Source: Spirometra erinaceieuropaei (taxonomy: Eukaryota > Platyhelminthes > Cestoda > Diphyllobothriidea > Diphyllobothriidae). Taken from it: a DNA stretch of 64,000 nt. Below, in pieces: positions 47,040 to 59,200 of the stretch. The stretch spans positions 3,148,506-3,212,505 of the forward strand of contig CACRXP010000002.1 of the NCBI GenBank assembly GCA_902702965.1, in the 5' to 3' direction. Positions within the stretch are counted from its first letter, which is position 1. Every line of letters begins with the position of its first letter. Position numbers and translations under genes: made by a program. The notes under the pieces were generated by a model. The model had not been told where the DNA came from. It saw nothing but the letters and a program-made list of their open reading frames with translations, and did not search any database.

Positions 47040-47760
47040 TTTGGCCGCATGAACTGTTGCCTGACGGTTACCTCTGATCTGTAAAAAAAGCCAAACTTCA
47101 GTGAATTTAAGAAGGCGGCTGATGGCTTCCGAGAACTTCTTGACGCACGGGAGCGCCCGCCAAAATCTAAGGCTGGTTGAATATAGCTCATCGTCTCGTT
47201 TTTACATGAGTCATCTGACGAAGTTGCGTGCACGACTTCCGGGGAGGACGTTCCAGGCTCTTCAGTCTTCTAACTTTCCTGGAGGTCTGGACCAACGCTA
47301 TAGAAGAGGGTCCCCAGGAGGATGTCGCATACATCGTTTTTTGAAAATCATTCGACAATGTCCAACACCAATGCCTTCTCCATAAATTGAGCGCCCTCAG
47401 AATTCGGGGTGGTCCTCAGAACTGGATAAGGGCATTTTTATTGGTCGAAAACAACACGTCCCCATCGGAGAGGATATGCCAGAATGGGAGAACGTGAATA
47501 GTGGTGTCCCCCACGACCCAGCTCTCGGATCCTTACTTTTCATCCTTTATGCTTATGATAGCTATCAAGAACTCGACTAATGGGAGTAATGTTTGCCGAC
47601 GAAGTTAAGCTACAGCAACTCATCTAGAGCCCGAAGGACCCCAAAGCCCTTCCAAAAAATCTGCACCAACTGCAAACGTGCCAAAGAAGTGGTTACAAGG
47701 CTTCAACACGCGGAAGTGAGCCGTCCTAAATCTGCGTCCATTAAAATGTCATTCAAATGA
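47040..47760 (+). pseudogene. CR1-like LINE reverse-transcriptase fragment
   Basis: With several frameshifts: the RT block corresponding to DNVPHQ-LL-KLSALRIRGGP near 47350-47415, then ENVNSGVPHDPALGSLLFIL (47490-47550), followed by a degraded FADD-type motif near 47590 and a CQRSGYKA-like segment. No intact frame longer than 94 codons. Confidence 0.78.
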
Positions 47761-49559
47761 TAACATGAGGGTATAAGAACCGGAAAGGCAAGTTTGTTTA
47801 AAAGAGGGAAGAAAACGGGCAAGCGGGCAAAATGGAGACGGGAGGTTTTGTGTCGTGGTTTGAGTGTCTGTCTCTCTGGCGTTTCAGGTGAGGACAGCGG
47901 ACTAGATCAAGAAACCGTCCAAGACCCTGTGGATATTGTACCTCCGAAGCCACCTTCCTGACCAACAAGCGTCTTCTCTTGCCCCCTCCCTTTACGCCCT
48001 GGGACTTTCCGCGCCTCTGACTCTCCTTGTACTTCCGTTTTCATCCCTCCCTTCTCCCAATATATTGTTTACCTGTTGCGCCTTCTTTGACTGCTCGGAT
48101 CACACCTGGTACGTTGAGATATTGTTTTGTCGCCTGATGCCGAAATCTAAGTCCAACCATTCAGGAAAGGGGAAATCGACCCCATCCCCATCTCATTCAA
48201 TCGAGCGAGCCGACGTTAGTCAGGAACCAGTCCCCCAGCTGGAAACCTAGGACGGTCCGCCAACTACAAGAGTATATCACCCGAAAGACATTACTATCCC
48301 TCAGAATCTTCGCAGAAGGCCCTTGCTGCTTGGATACAGAGCGACATGAAACCAGCTTTACAATGTACCGTGGCTGCAGAAACGTCATGGGGGAACTTTT
48401 TGTCATGAAAAGGGCTTTCGTAACTTTTAACAAAGACAGTTTACGGTACGATTGCTCGACCTCATCTGGAATATGGAATAAAAGCGTGATGGCCTTGGCT
48501 AGCAAAAAAAATATATCTCCAAAAAAAATAATGTCGTGCGGCAAAGGGTTTAAAACCAATCGTGCATAGAAAGAATGGACTCTTAGCGTACTCCCCACAT
48601 GTTTCAGGCAACAAAGACATGATCTTACTCTCTTTTGCAAAAAAAGACATGAGCTTTAGAATGAACTGAGCTTTGTGGACATGTTTTAGTGGCATCCCTC
48701 GCCCTATCTTTGTGGTCACTCGATAAACCCTGCAGAAAAATGTACAGCCTGAACCACCCCTCCGAATTTCTTACAGAAAGGGTAAAGGAGAAACAGAATG
48801 ATCTCCCTCAATAAGTCGTGGTGGGAGGATCCCTGTAGCTTTTCGAGTTCACGGAGATAGTTTTACTTTCTCGTTAACAAAGCTGAAATGAAGTAAATAA
48901 ATAACACTGGAAATGGGCAAATGTTCAGATTATAAGGCTTATGTGTAGGAATGGCTCTAATATGCAGGAGAAAACCCTCGCCATGTTTGGTAACGCGGCC
49001 TCCAAGGTAGAACTCGGGATTGGCGATAGCGAGTCTACAGTAGGGAACTATAAAATTGACCCACAATTTTGCAACTTGATATTTTTCCGGCACGAACTCA
49101 AAAACTACGGTTTGCAGTTTGATCATAATTTTTAAGACTGCTCTTGCATTTAGGGTAATTGCGCTGAACATATTGTTATCGTACATGTTACGTTCGCTAC
49201 TATCTATAGAAGGTCGGTAATTTGCGGAGAGACTGCTACTAACTCTAAATGCATTGTTGTATGGAATGTTCTTGGGGTAAATTAGGTGGGAAGGAACGTT
49301 ATTTTGTGTATAGACAAAATCGGGATAGTCATTAAACAGAGGGATTTGTGCACGATATTGCATAATAAGTTTAGTTTAAGAAACTGAGTAAATTTTCTCG
49401 ATACACAGGTTGTTCCGACGGTCTTTGCAACGTCTAGTTCGAACTTACTTCGAGGCCTGATACCCTCACTTATACAAATGTTCCTTTGTTCTTTATATGC
49501 CTGTAAATGCTTCTCACTGTCAGTTAACCCGTAACTTCCCCAGATGCGATTTCTTTTTT
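47761..49559. other. Intergenic, nothing recognised
   Basis: Includes frames at 47936-48250 (plus, 104 codons, proline/serine-rich), 48197-48640 (minus, 147 codons) and 48863-49363 (minus, 166 codons). None shows a domain I can name; the last is the longest unexplained frame in the window and is not claimed as a gene. Confidence 0.35.
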
Positions 49560-50260
49560 GAAAGAGGTCTGCAGTTCCGAGTTCATCTACCCCATCTGTC
49601 TTGTGGTAATTTCTCTTCCAAGAGCATATTTTCCATCAAAATTACTGACTTTTGCATAGCCGATCAAGTTCTTAGCTCTTCCCAGCATGGATTTTACCCG
49701 ATTGCCCTTGTGAAACGTATCATGTCTCTTCTGAATCTACCCACTGCTATTCACAATGGCCACTCATCTGTGGTTGTTATCTGTTTTGAACTTAGTAGGG
49801 CCTTTTACAAGGTACCACATAGGCTACTCTAAGTCGAACTGTAGGCTCTGGGAATTCGCAGTCCCTTTTTGGACTTTACGAAGTCATGCCTGTTTAATAG
49901 GAAACAAAAGGCTTTAGTGGGACCCTCCTTTTTAATGAAATCCAACTTGTAAGCGGTGACCTACGAAGTACTGTGGTAGGGCCTTTTTGTCTTTGCTTTG
50001 CACTACTTATACTTTGTCGCCAGTTAGGTACTGTCACACGTTTATTTATGTTGATAATCTCAAATGTGTATATTTTTTCTTAACTATGCGACCTAACACT
50101 GACTTGCTTGTTCTTCCCGCACGGAACTCAATATAACTAACGAAATCCTTTTCTTATAAATTCGGCTATGTGTGTTTTTGACCTGGAAGGCAACCCCAAC
50201 CAGTGAGTTCTCAAGTTACCCTACCACCATCAAAGATGAAACTAGGTCTCTCAGCGCATG
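49560..50260 (+). pseudogene. LINE reverse-transcriptase remnant
   Basis: Plus-strand translation gives VLSSSQHGFYPIALVKRIM (near 49670), VVVICFELSRAFYKVPHRLL (near 49770-49830; the catalytic D of motif A is replaced by E), ALGIRSPFLDFTKSCLFNR and KQKALVG (49850-49920). These are standard reverse-transcriptase blocks of CR1/jockey-like LINEs. Stops at 49830 and later, and further degraded RT C-terminal similarity to about 51.1 kb (FHSRIPLFL near 50360). Confidence 0.78.
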
Positions 50261-52005
50261 CCGGCCGAAATGCATCCAAAACTACCCAGATAGGCCGTTT
50301 TATTTTCCATAATGTCTGCCTTCCTGGTATTAAATTAAGGCTTTATTAAATTATTGTCTTTCCATTCTCGAATACCACTGTTTCTTCTTTGACAATTTTC
50401 AAAGGTATTTTTCTAGACAAATATTAACTAGGGTGCACCCAAATATTTCCCACTCAAGTAGACACCCGTTAATTAACCAACAGTATCTATGGGTTCGTAG
50501 ATTAGAAGCCGGCGTTTGACTCTTTTTTTTCACACCAGTAATATTACAAACCTTCTTCTGATTTCAATCCCCCTTACGCCTGTTAGTCGCCCATGCATTC
50601 TTCGTAATTCTCCCTTGACCATACCTCCTTCGGCCTCCTCCACCTCTAAACGCTGTCTCTTCTTTGCTTACAGTCGTGTACTTATTTGAAATAACCTGCT
50701 AATCGACATTAGATCATCAAATAGTTGCTTTTGGGAGAAAGCTGCGCCTTTGTCGTAACACTGGCTCTATAAGCCTTTTATTTTACTCATCCTTCCCGAG
50801 CAGCAACAAGCCATGACTTCAAACAAGAACTATTTGGCCTTTGGGATGCCGTCGCCAAGCTCTACTGTCCGTTCAATTTTCCCTATTTGTGTGTGATCCC
50901 GCTTCCCGCTATCTCTCGTCAGGCATTTTAATTTGCTTCAGTCCATGCATTGTGCCCTTCATAAAACGCGGTATCCTCCCTAATCAATCTCCCAGAGACG
51001 CAATCGGGTCATATCGACATAAGTGCTCTAGGCCGCCCTCATTTTGCTTAAAGCCAACCCTCTCCAGGACTTCGTTCTGCCACACGAATGTCGGGGTTTC
51101 ACCCCAATTGCCGGTCTCATTCTGAGTCTGCCATCATCCAGCATTCCCAGGCAACTGTAATGACGCCTCGTTCTGACTTGGTGATTTGCCTTCATAGTTT
51201 CATCCTGCTCTCAGGAAGAACCTAACCTGCTCCTCCACATCTCATCGTGAGGCAATTTATTCCCGTAACTATTTTTTGGAAGTGATGGTTACCTAAATTC
51301 CCCATTCATCTTCGATTGCAGGAGCTATTCCTGTTTTAGACCAGCACATTTTTCTAAGAATTTCCAATCTGAAATTTATGGGATTTATTGCCAAATTGAT
51401 CGTAAATGGAGGGACAAATTGCTGGCGGACGCTAAAACTTCGAATGCTTTGCGCCTCAGAATTTCCAAATCCTACTGTTCATCTGGCCGTTCACGCAGAC
51501 CACTATTGTCTACACTGTCTGTATTTTACCGGTGGAACCCGTGTGCAGTTCTTCTGATATTATGACACCACCTAATACTCGGAAATTACACGAAGTGTAT
51601 TCGTACTCGACTGTTATTCCCAACACCAACACGGCAGAGAAAAAGAACACGATCTGCCACGATGAAATGTGTTAGAAACACCCAACTCCTTCCCATTGAA
51701 AAAATAACGCATATTTACAATATCCTACTTGTACTGGCCAGCATTCGATCTAATAATCCACGAAAAGAAAATTCTGGACAAGCTGAACAACTTCCCCGGG
51801 CGCAGGCAAGTCAGGTTTAAGGAAAGCAGCCAGCAGCTACCAGCATTCTGACGGTGTGCTAACGGCATGCTTGAGAATGCGTATGTGACTTCCAGTGAGT
51901 GACTGTCCCTTGGTTTTTTGGAATGTAGGCACAACGTATACTTGCTTACTTGCCTGCTTACATATACATATGTACTTACTTACTTGAGTATACTTATACT
52001 TACAG
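50261..52005. other. Degraded LINE tail, then intergenic
   Basis: The left part (to about 51.1 kb) may be the decayed C-terminus of the LINE before it. The right part has no recognised feature; just before the SINE stands a TACATATGTACTTACTTACTTG simple-repeat-like stretch (51950-52000). Confidence 0.4.
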
Positions 52006-52285
52006 ACATGGCTCAGTGGTTAGAGCCGTTGAACTTCTAACTAACAGGTCGCATGTTCGAACCCCAGGTGTTCCACACTTCGGGGTTGGGTATGACTGGC
52101 TGACGATGGCTAATAAGTCAGAAGTGGCCATTCCATTCTCCCTTGTATTTGTCCGTAATATCATTCTGCCCATATCATGCACCGCTGTGAGGCCGCTGGT
52201 TGGGCTTGAGAGAGAGTCCATAAGGCACAACGGAACGAGTGAGTTCCGTAATAACGATCGGTGAGCGCCCCCATACATTTTATTT
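52006..52285 (+). mobile_element. SINE1, complete tRNA head, plus
   Basis: tRNA-like head with A box ATGGCTCAGTGGTTAGAGCC (52008-52027) and B box GTTCGAACCCC (52055-52065), body GGGTTGGGTATGACTGGCTG and GTCAGAAGTGGCCATTCC, 3' part GGCACAACGGAACGAGTGAG and GATCGGTGAGCGCCC. These internal boxes would support RNA polymerase III initiation. The A-box/B-box spacing is that of a tRNA, but the anticodon arm and acceptor stem do not fold well enough to call a tRNA gene. Confidence 0.88.
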
Positions 52286-52329
52286 TCATATATCCGTCAA
52301 CGCAATTCAATTCCTCACGGAATCCCCGA

Positions 52330-52760
52330 GGTTCCTCTACTCATAAGTTGACAGTCGCTTTTCCTAATCTTTTCCCACCCGCCAGGCAGCTTTTGTCAAG
52401 GAAGAAATTAGTACTCGGCGTGTGGCCACGCGAACCTATGGGTGGCAGGTCCCGTTGGTTAAGCAATTTCTTCTCCCCTCGAGAAACAATAAGTTTAACG
52501 CATTTTGACTGTCGTCCTTCCCTACTGCTTGTTCCTAAAGTCACGTTCAGTTAGAGAAGTTTCTCCGCTGATCACAGAAACAATTTGTGACTCACATTAT
52601 CTGGTAGGCCTTGAACGGTCCATGCTTGCCAGCTAATGCCGGGAGCACTAGAATCCTCAACGGTTAGCACATCCTGCTTCTCATTGACGGCGGTTAATCT
52701 GTAGCAGCCGTTTCTCTGCCCCCTCGCTGGACTGTATACGCGCCACGGCTGCACACGCTA
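52330..52760 (-). pseudogene. LINE endonuclease fragment (minus)
   Basis: Minus-strand VEDSSAPGISWQAW (near 52620-52650) corresponds to the GDFNAP-I-W motif of the APE-type endonuclease; further on VKLIVSRGEKKLLNQRDLPP and GSRGHTPSTNFFL match the end of the domain where the catalytic SDH motif stands. Similar to the intact-order domain in the element at 57059-57842, but the key residues D and N of DFN are changed. Confidence 0.7.
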
Positions 52761-54647
52761 ACTCTCGATCTGTCTCGCTGCAATTCCGTCCACACCACAC
52801 TCCTGGTCGATTCTCTGCCTGCAGCATGTGAGGTCTTACCACTACCCTCTCGTGTTCTCGAAGCCGATTAACGTTACTCCTTTCGCTGGCAGGTACAAGT
52901 GGTCAGTGGCATAAAAAATCACGCAACGCGCAGCAACGTCCTGGTGGTAGCGACACGCAGCAAGACACCCCGACTGACGCTCCCCTTGAACGGACGTTTA
53001 TCTCTGTCGCATGCAAACGCCAACTTGCGACAATCTGCCCTGTGTGCAGAGTAAACTAATCTTAGAAGCTCTCGAACTTGTGACATTAGACAAAACGAAA
53101 TTTTTGTGAGTGGTTTAAGTTGATCTAACATCCTTGACAGCCACAAACCAACAGCTGACATAAACTACAGCGCCTTCGGCTGAAAACTTTTTAGTACGTA
53201 TGCCATAGTGCCACTCTCCTTTTGAATAGTAGTCCTGCCTGGGTTTTATTGTCAAGAATGAGTTTTGGAGACCTCGGTTATGATCTCAGGTCACTGATTG
53301 ACTTTGTTTTTGCTTATTCGGAAAACCTCTGATCCGGCAATAAGTTCCTCAGTCTACAGGACAGTGCTGGCGCAATCGCTGTTGATGCTATCCTTGTTTA
53401 CATCATAGTGCCATACTTATTTTGGGTTCAGATGTGTGTACCGTTTTTATGGACAGGCAGTTCCATTTAGGATTATCCACAACCCGATATACTGCAGAAA
53501 TCTTTTAATTTTTTAGATTGCCAATCTCCGTTTGCGTCAGCAAGCTCTAGCGACCTTAATAACTCCTGTCCCCGTCCTCCAGACTGGATAAATTGGGATG
53601 AGGTGAACCGTGGCCGAATCCCGAGGGTAGATCGTCCTTCATTTTTGCTACTATGAATCAATAGTACTGCAAGGTTCTACAGCACAGATAACGTGGGTAC
53701 TTCACCTACGTTCGTCATCCAGTAGGAAATACCGCACAAATAAATAGTTCCGGTTATTTTTTTCGGATAACTTGAATGCATCAGGCCACTTGCTTCAATA
53801 TCAGTCGTTGGTCCCGCCTTGTGGACGGTTACCCAAGAACAAGCACTGGAAGTAGTTTGCTTTTACAATAGTTCCTACGGGGAGATCAATGAAAAAAGTA
53901 CCCATGCTATATTTATATATAAAGGCCTAGAGTGTCAATATTAAATTCTGCTCATATCAAAAGGAAAAAACCCCTCGGACTGAGCTGCCGCCGACCAATT
54001 GACCATGCACGTGTGTTGGTACGGGAGATCGCAGCAGATTGAGAACCAAAAATCGTAGATATAATGTTTTCGGAGAAGAAATAATGGATGTACCGAGCTT
54101 GCTAAATTAGGATGTATGATTTTTGAAGAAAATATCCTTCGTTCGTTGCGAATTCCCACTTTCTAGTGTTCCCTACCCCATATATCAAGTTCTCAAATCA
54201 AGAAACCGAGGTGGCAGGCGGTATAATGACTTTAACTGAAAAAATTATTCTTCAACCCACTATGCCAGTAACGCACGTTGGACGAAGAGAACCACCAAAC
54301 TACTCGAACTAGTAAAGGTCCATCTTGCGGATCAAAGGGTTGTGTGCTTGTTTTCGTATTTATCCATCCTTTCAAAGCACCTCTGATCAGACTGCGCTTA
54401 TTTGCCTATTGCCTTCACTATCACGTTATTTCTTTGAAGTGATGCTGGATAACTTTCAGATTTCACAAATCCGTCTAAAACAAAAGTCTCTTCGGAGAGA
54501 ATTAATAAAGTGTTCATGCCCTGACACTAGACTTATTTCACAGCATTAGAAGGGGACATTCATGCTCAACATACAGAGTTAATCTGACCTTATGCAGTCA
54601 TCATAAAACGGAATCCTAGAAACGATCATTCGGCAGGAGTTATGGGT
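52761..54647. other. Intergenic, nothing recognised
   Basis: The first 400 bases may still belong to the upstream part of the minus-strand LINE fragment; the rest holds nothing I recognise. Confidence 0.4.
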
Positions 54648-54676
54648 GTATGTATGTATGTATGTATGTACGTATT
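54648..54676. repeat. (TATG)n microsatellite / LINE 3' tail
   Basis: GTATGTATGTATGTATGTATG on the plus strand; on the minus strand it is the CATA array that terminates the LINE 3' region. Confidence 0.85.
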
Positions 54677-54899
54677 TGAAGGGGTAGAGGCTGAGCCCAT
54701 GATGACCCTATTTGTGTAAAGTGCTTTCGTGGATTCGCACTCAAAATAAAGTTGCAAACATTTGCAATGTAATCAGGTCACAGTACAATCGTAATGATAA
54801 GGAAGCGCATCTGTTCACTTTAATCAGTACGGAAAGATTGTGTATTACAAAGAGTTTTGCAGAGCTGTCTAACAATAGTCATGTTGTAAAAGCCTGTTT

Positions 54900-56601
54900 C
54901 TGTCGAAAATCACGCGAGCAAGTCCACTTTTAAACACACGATTTGTGGCGACCGTCACGACCTCACTTAGTAGCGAGTTCCGTGGTCGGACAACCCGCTG
55001 TCTAAAAGAAAACTTCCTACGGTCCAGCCGCGTGCGTTCACTCTTGACGTGGTTAGGGTGACCACGTATTTGGTTTGTACGGGAGAACTGAAAAAGTTTT
55101 CCGTTCCTAGTAAATAGCTTTTGCCACGGGCAATCCTGGATGTCTAGAGTAGACTGCACTTTAGCTGTCTATTAGAGAGAGGCGATAAATTAGGCATATT
55201 CAGCCTCTCCTGGTAAGACAAATTCCTTAAACCGTCGACCATCTTTGTTGCTCTGTGCTGCATCCGTTCGAGTAAGTCAATATCCGTCCTCATTCCTGGT
55301 GAAGCTGCTGGCATTCCGTACTCCAGATGAGGTCTTACAAAGACGCCAAAAAGTCTTTCGAAAAGTTCGGGATGGAATATTTTAAATGTCCGTCTGATCC
55401 AGTTCAAATTGCTAGTGGCCTTCTGCACCATCTTCCTACAGTGTCCTGAAGGCATTCGATTCGTGATCGTCCATACACCCAGATCTCTCTGTCTTTCTAC
55501 AGTTTCTAACACCGGGCCGTTAATATAGTACTGCGGTTTAGGAGAGGCATTTCGGACTCTGGTTAGGTGTAGGACCACCCATTTGGGCACATTACACTTA
55601 AGAAGCCATCTGTTTGATCAAATACTCAGTTTGCCGATGCTCGATTGCAATTTCCTTGCGGCGCCATCGTACTTAACTTCATTTTAAATTCTCATTATCA
55701 TCTGCGAACATAAGGGCCTCGTCATCCAGTTCGCTGATGCAATCATTAACATAAATCAGGTAGAGTGCTGGACCTAAAATCGAACCCTGTGGGACACCAC
55801 TTTCCACCTTTGCCCATTCCGAGGCAGAGTTACCAACCACTCTTTGTACTCTGGAGGACAGAAGACTCCTGATCCCTCCAAACATTTTTCCTTGAATTCC
55901 TGAATTCCAGATCTTATGCAAAAGAAAACGGTGTGAGACACTCTCAAAGGCCCTCCTGAAGTCAAAAAATATGACATCATTGCATAACTCTTAGCGGTAG
56001 TTGTTGTCCATTCCTCGCGCGAATAAAGAACACTTGTTAGGCAGGAGCGTCCTTGACGAAAGCCATTTTGGGCATCACACAATATTTTGTCGTTTTCCAG
56101 GAACTGAATCAAATGCCTTTTGATAATGCGCTTCATTATTTTACACGCGATACAAGTAAGACTGATGGGACGATCATTTCCGCAGTCAAGTCTTGAACTT
56201 CCTTCATGGATCGAAGTAACGAATGCGCACTTCTATTCTTCCGGGAACTCGCCTTCTTCAAATGACCTTTGAACTGTTGCGGACAACGGTTCACACAATT
56301 CATCAGCAGGTTCATTAAGTGTTATTGCGGGAATTTTATCTGGGGCAGGCAATTTGTCAGATTTCAGCCAGAGTAGTTCGGCGTTAACTGCGGTTGATTA
56401 AAGGAGTGCTCCCTCGATCAAGGAGGATAGAGAAGGTGTAAGAGGGAAAAAGGGAGTAGGAGGAGACGTTGGTTGGCGAACGGACAAATGGGCAGATATA
56501 GAAGTAGGCTCTCGGGTGAAGACGGACTGAAAGAAGTCAGAAAGGAGGGACGCTTTAACCTTGTCATCAGCCTCCAGTTTTCCATCTTCATACCCAGGCA
56601 C
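54900..56601 (-). pseudogene. LINE reverse transcriptase (minus, multiply broken)
   Basis: Order on the minus strand: LSDFFQSVFTREPTS (56510-56555), KRIIKRHLIQFLEN and DAQNGFRQGRSCLTS (56030-56136), DFRRAFESVSH-like motif A region near 55930-55975, ESGVPQGSILGPALYLIYVN and ALMFADDNE (55700-55805; catalytic ADD), ERQRDLGVW, LFGVFVRPHLEYG and HRATKMVDGLRNLSYQER (55210-55500), and the C-terminal PRNSLLSEVV...FKSGL (54910-54985). At least three frame breaks. Confidence 0.88.
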
Positions 56602-57058
56602 AGGGATCAGCTCCCGAGTTCATTTAGTACTCGTATATAGCAAACTAAAATTTTCGGATGCTACAACGAATTTAGCAGTATTTTCAGTCCGAACTTCCTT
56701 TGCAGTTTGGAAGTCTCACTTTTACAAACTTTGCGTTGTTGCTTATAATCCCGGAAGTGTTCTTCGGAGGCGGTTAGTCTGTAAAGCCTCTACAGGCGAT
56801 TCCTTTTTTGAAAGAGGCCATTAATTCTGAGTTTGTCCACATTGGCGGTGAGAATTTGTTTTTCTTTTGCGAGAACAGTTGGAATAAACAAGATCTTCTA
56901 GTAAGGAACTGAAAGTATTCTAACTGTCGTTTTCCCGACCACGCAGTTCAGTCTCCCATGATACCACTGCCGCTTATCTACTCATGAGTGTATAGTTCCC
57001 CTTTTAAACGTTTCTCTCCCACCTATCATGCAGAATTGGTTTGGAAAACAATGAGTAC

Positions 57059-57842
57059 TCAAAGTAGAGCGTGATGTGGTCGCTTGAACCTAGCGGGGAC
57101 GGACCTGCAGGTACAGCACATTTTCCTCCTCTGGGGTAAGGATAAGATCAAGGCAGTTCGACTGTTGTCGTTCTCTAGCCCGCTTTCTGAAGGTTGCGTT
57201 CTGGTAGAGAAGTTTGCCCGCTGTCCAATGTAGTATTTTATGATTAAAGTTGTCTTGCTGTCCTTGCTTAGTCTACGTTTGCCATTCAATGCCAGGGGCG
57301 TTGAAATCCCTAACGATTAACACATATTTCTTCTCACTGGCTTTGCACAGGTCAATTATGAGAATGAGATCTTGGTCAGAAGTCTGGTTAGGCAAACGGC
57401 ACACCACCGAAAGTGTCAGTGGTCGGACATTCTAAGCAGACATGGTAATGCTTAAGGGTTCCACATCCCGTACCTGACTATGTACATCGGCCATAGTGAT
57501 CAGTTTGCAAATGATATAAATTATGACTCCTCCTCCTCCTCCTCGGCATAGTCCGTCTCTCCTGAATTGCTGATATCCTTTAAGTAATATTTCGGAATCT
57601 GCGATATCTTCGGAAAGCCACGTTTCTGTGAGAGCTGTAATTTCTGACTTTATTTCAGCAACTACGCTTCTTAATTCATCGAGCTTGTTGAAGAGGGTTT
57701 GGTAATTTGCGAAAATATTTTTCTGTGATTGTTTCGTCGGAGAGGCGCAGCTTTCATCGTGACAGGCTTTGACCACAGGAAAGAGCTCTTGATCTGGACT
57801 ATTTGTCCATTTTTGATCTCCAGCCTTTCTCTCCTGTGCCAA
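57059..57842 (-). pseudogene. LINE APE-type endonuclease domain (minus)
   Basis: FANYQTLFNKLDELRSVVAE (near 57650-57705), IKSEITALTETWLSED (near 57605-57650; catalytic E in TETW), GYQQFRRDGLCRGGGGGVII (near 57520-57580), VIVRDFNAPGIEWQ-like motif (57260-57330), and a terminal stretch (57060-57130) resembling the family's SSDHITL motif with frame breaks. This domain nicks the target DNA to prime reverse transcription. Confidence 0.85.
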
Positions 57843-59117
57843 TTGTTTCCTTCAATTCTGATCTCAGTCCTCTCATTTTCAGACAATCCATCAGTTTGCG
57901 GTTTGGTTGAGAAAACGCTTCCTTATGCGAACCCCTTAAGGCCGTTCTATGTTCTAACAGAAGCGCTGCTTGGGCCTCGTTTTTTTTAAATAACTCTTAG
58001 GCGCCTTTGAAATGTTTTAAGCCACGACATGGGTCTACTTTGTCTAATCGGAAAGCTTTTTTCACGGTGAAGATTACTCCATACTTCAGGACGCACTAGC
58101 GTATTGATGAAGAACGTCTAGGTCGTGAGTCCCCCATACCTTCGGGATGCAGGACGTGGACTCTGGGTCACCCCCTACTACGATATTTTGCTTACGGTTT
58201 GTGGAATAGCTCATTATTGTCCCATTCGCCCTAGGACGGTAAAGCGCCACTGTGGTGCTCCCGACGGATGATGGCACATCGACGTTAAACTGATTTTCTT
58301 CCGGCGTAGGAAGTATTTGACATGGATTTTCATATGGCGTACTTGCTTTAGCATTGGGGGTTTTACACTCATTACCCTGGTGTAATGTACTACATGAAGG
58401 GTTATCCTACCTTTTTCCATAAACGGAATGTTTAAGGCACTTTCCAGCTGAGTTTGCCTTGTGATGAAGTGAAGTAACAGTGTCATCTTCTAAAAATAAC
58501 GGCGAGCCCTTAACAGATCTTTCGAGGGTCACCTTGGCTTACCTATCTTTAATGTTCGGTGATTTAGTAAGGCAAGTTACCGTGGCAAGCGATGAAACTT
58601 GACTTATTTTGTTGCATTAACGTTGACTGCCGCGTTATTCACCGGAATCAATTTGCCTGGAGATTCCCTGGGGGCATAGGTTGCTTCCTCTTCCCGACTG
58701 GCTTCGAGTTTCCGGTGGCTGTGCTTTCATTTAAAGGACATCCGTCGCTTTCCGATCAAAAGTCTATGGATTACTAAGTAATTACATTTTACTGTGCATC
58801 AGAATAGCCACAATGATGTTCGTCATTGGGCTCTGCTTCTTTTCCAGCGTCTGGACTCGCTTTTTAAGCTCTCTCGAGCTGACACAGCGACCGGCTTACG
58901 CGAAATCCGATCCGTTTGTCAGACGATTTTCAATGCCTGTTAACGGGGCATTGGTCGTTATTTCATGCCGTGTTTCGTGGAATCTACTGTGCTTAAGCCT
59001 CCTGGAGTCTAATGATTCCAACGGCAGTTTTTTCGCGAGAAACTGCTAATGAATTAAAAATCGTTTTCGGCTGATGTTTTCTAGTTAAAAAATTAATCTG
59101 AACGGCGGCAGATTATT

Positions 59118-59200
59118 CATCCGTAGCGCAGTGGTTAACATCCTAACGTCTGGATTCGGAGATACCGAGTTCAAATACCGGTAGTGCGACATTGGAGAAC
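59118..59200 (+). mobile_element. tRNA-like SINE head
   Basis: A-box-like GTAGCGCAGTGGTTAACATC (59124-59143) and B-box-like GAGTTCAAATACC (near 59167-59180) with tRNA spacing, followed by GGTAGTGCGACATTGG. The acceptor stem does not close convincingly, so a SINE or tRNA relic is more likely than a working tRNA gene. Distinct from SINE1 and SINE2. Confidence 0.6.

Larger units (their letters stand above)
54648..59060 (-). mobile_element. Nearly full-length CR1-like LINE (minus), ending in (CATA)n
   Basis: Read on the minus strand from about 59060: an ORF1-like region with a coiled-coil-like ELKKRVQTLEKKQS (near 58830-58875), an unassigned segment (58086-58486), an endonuclease (57842-57059), a reverse transcriptase (56600-54900) and a 3' untranslated region ending in a CATA tetranucleotide array (54648-54675). 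All frames are broken. The 5' end lies only about 0.6 kb upstream of the THOC6 homologue, in opposite orientation. Limits are approximate. Confidence 0.82.

Noticed and set aside
47936..48250. 104-codon frame considered as a LINE ORF1 start
   Set aside because: Compositionally biased and without coiled-coil or zinc-knuckle motifs; no downstream endonuclease in the same element.
52006..52080. Possible tRNA gene
   Set aside because: A and B boxes are fine, but acceptor and anticodon stems do not pair and the sequence continues into the SINE1 body.
59118..59200. Possible tRNA gene upstream of THOC6
   Set aside because: Boxes are present, but the acceptor stem does not close and B-box bases deviate.
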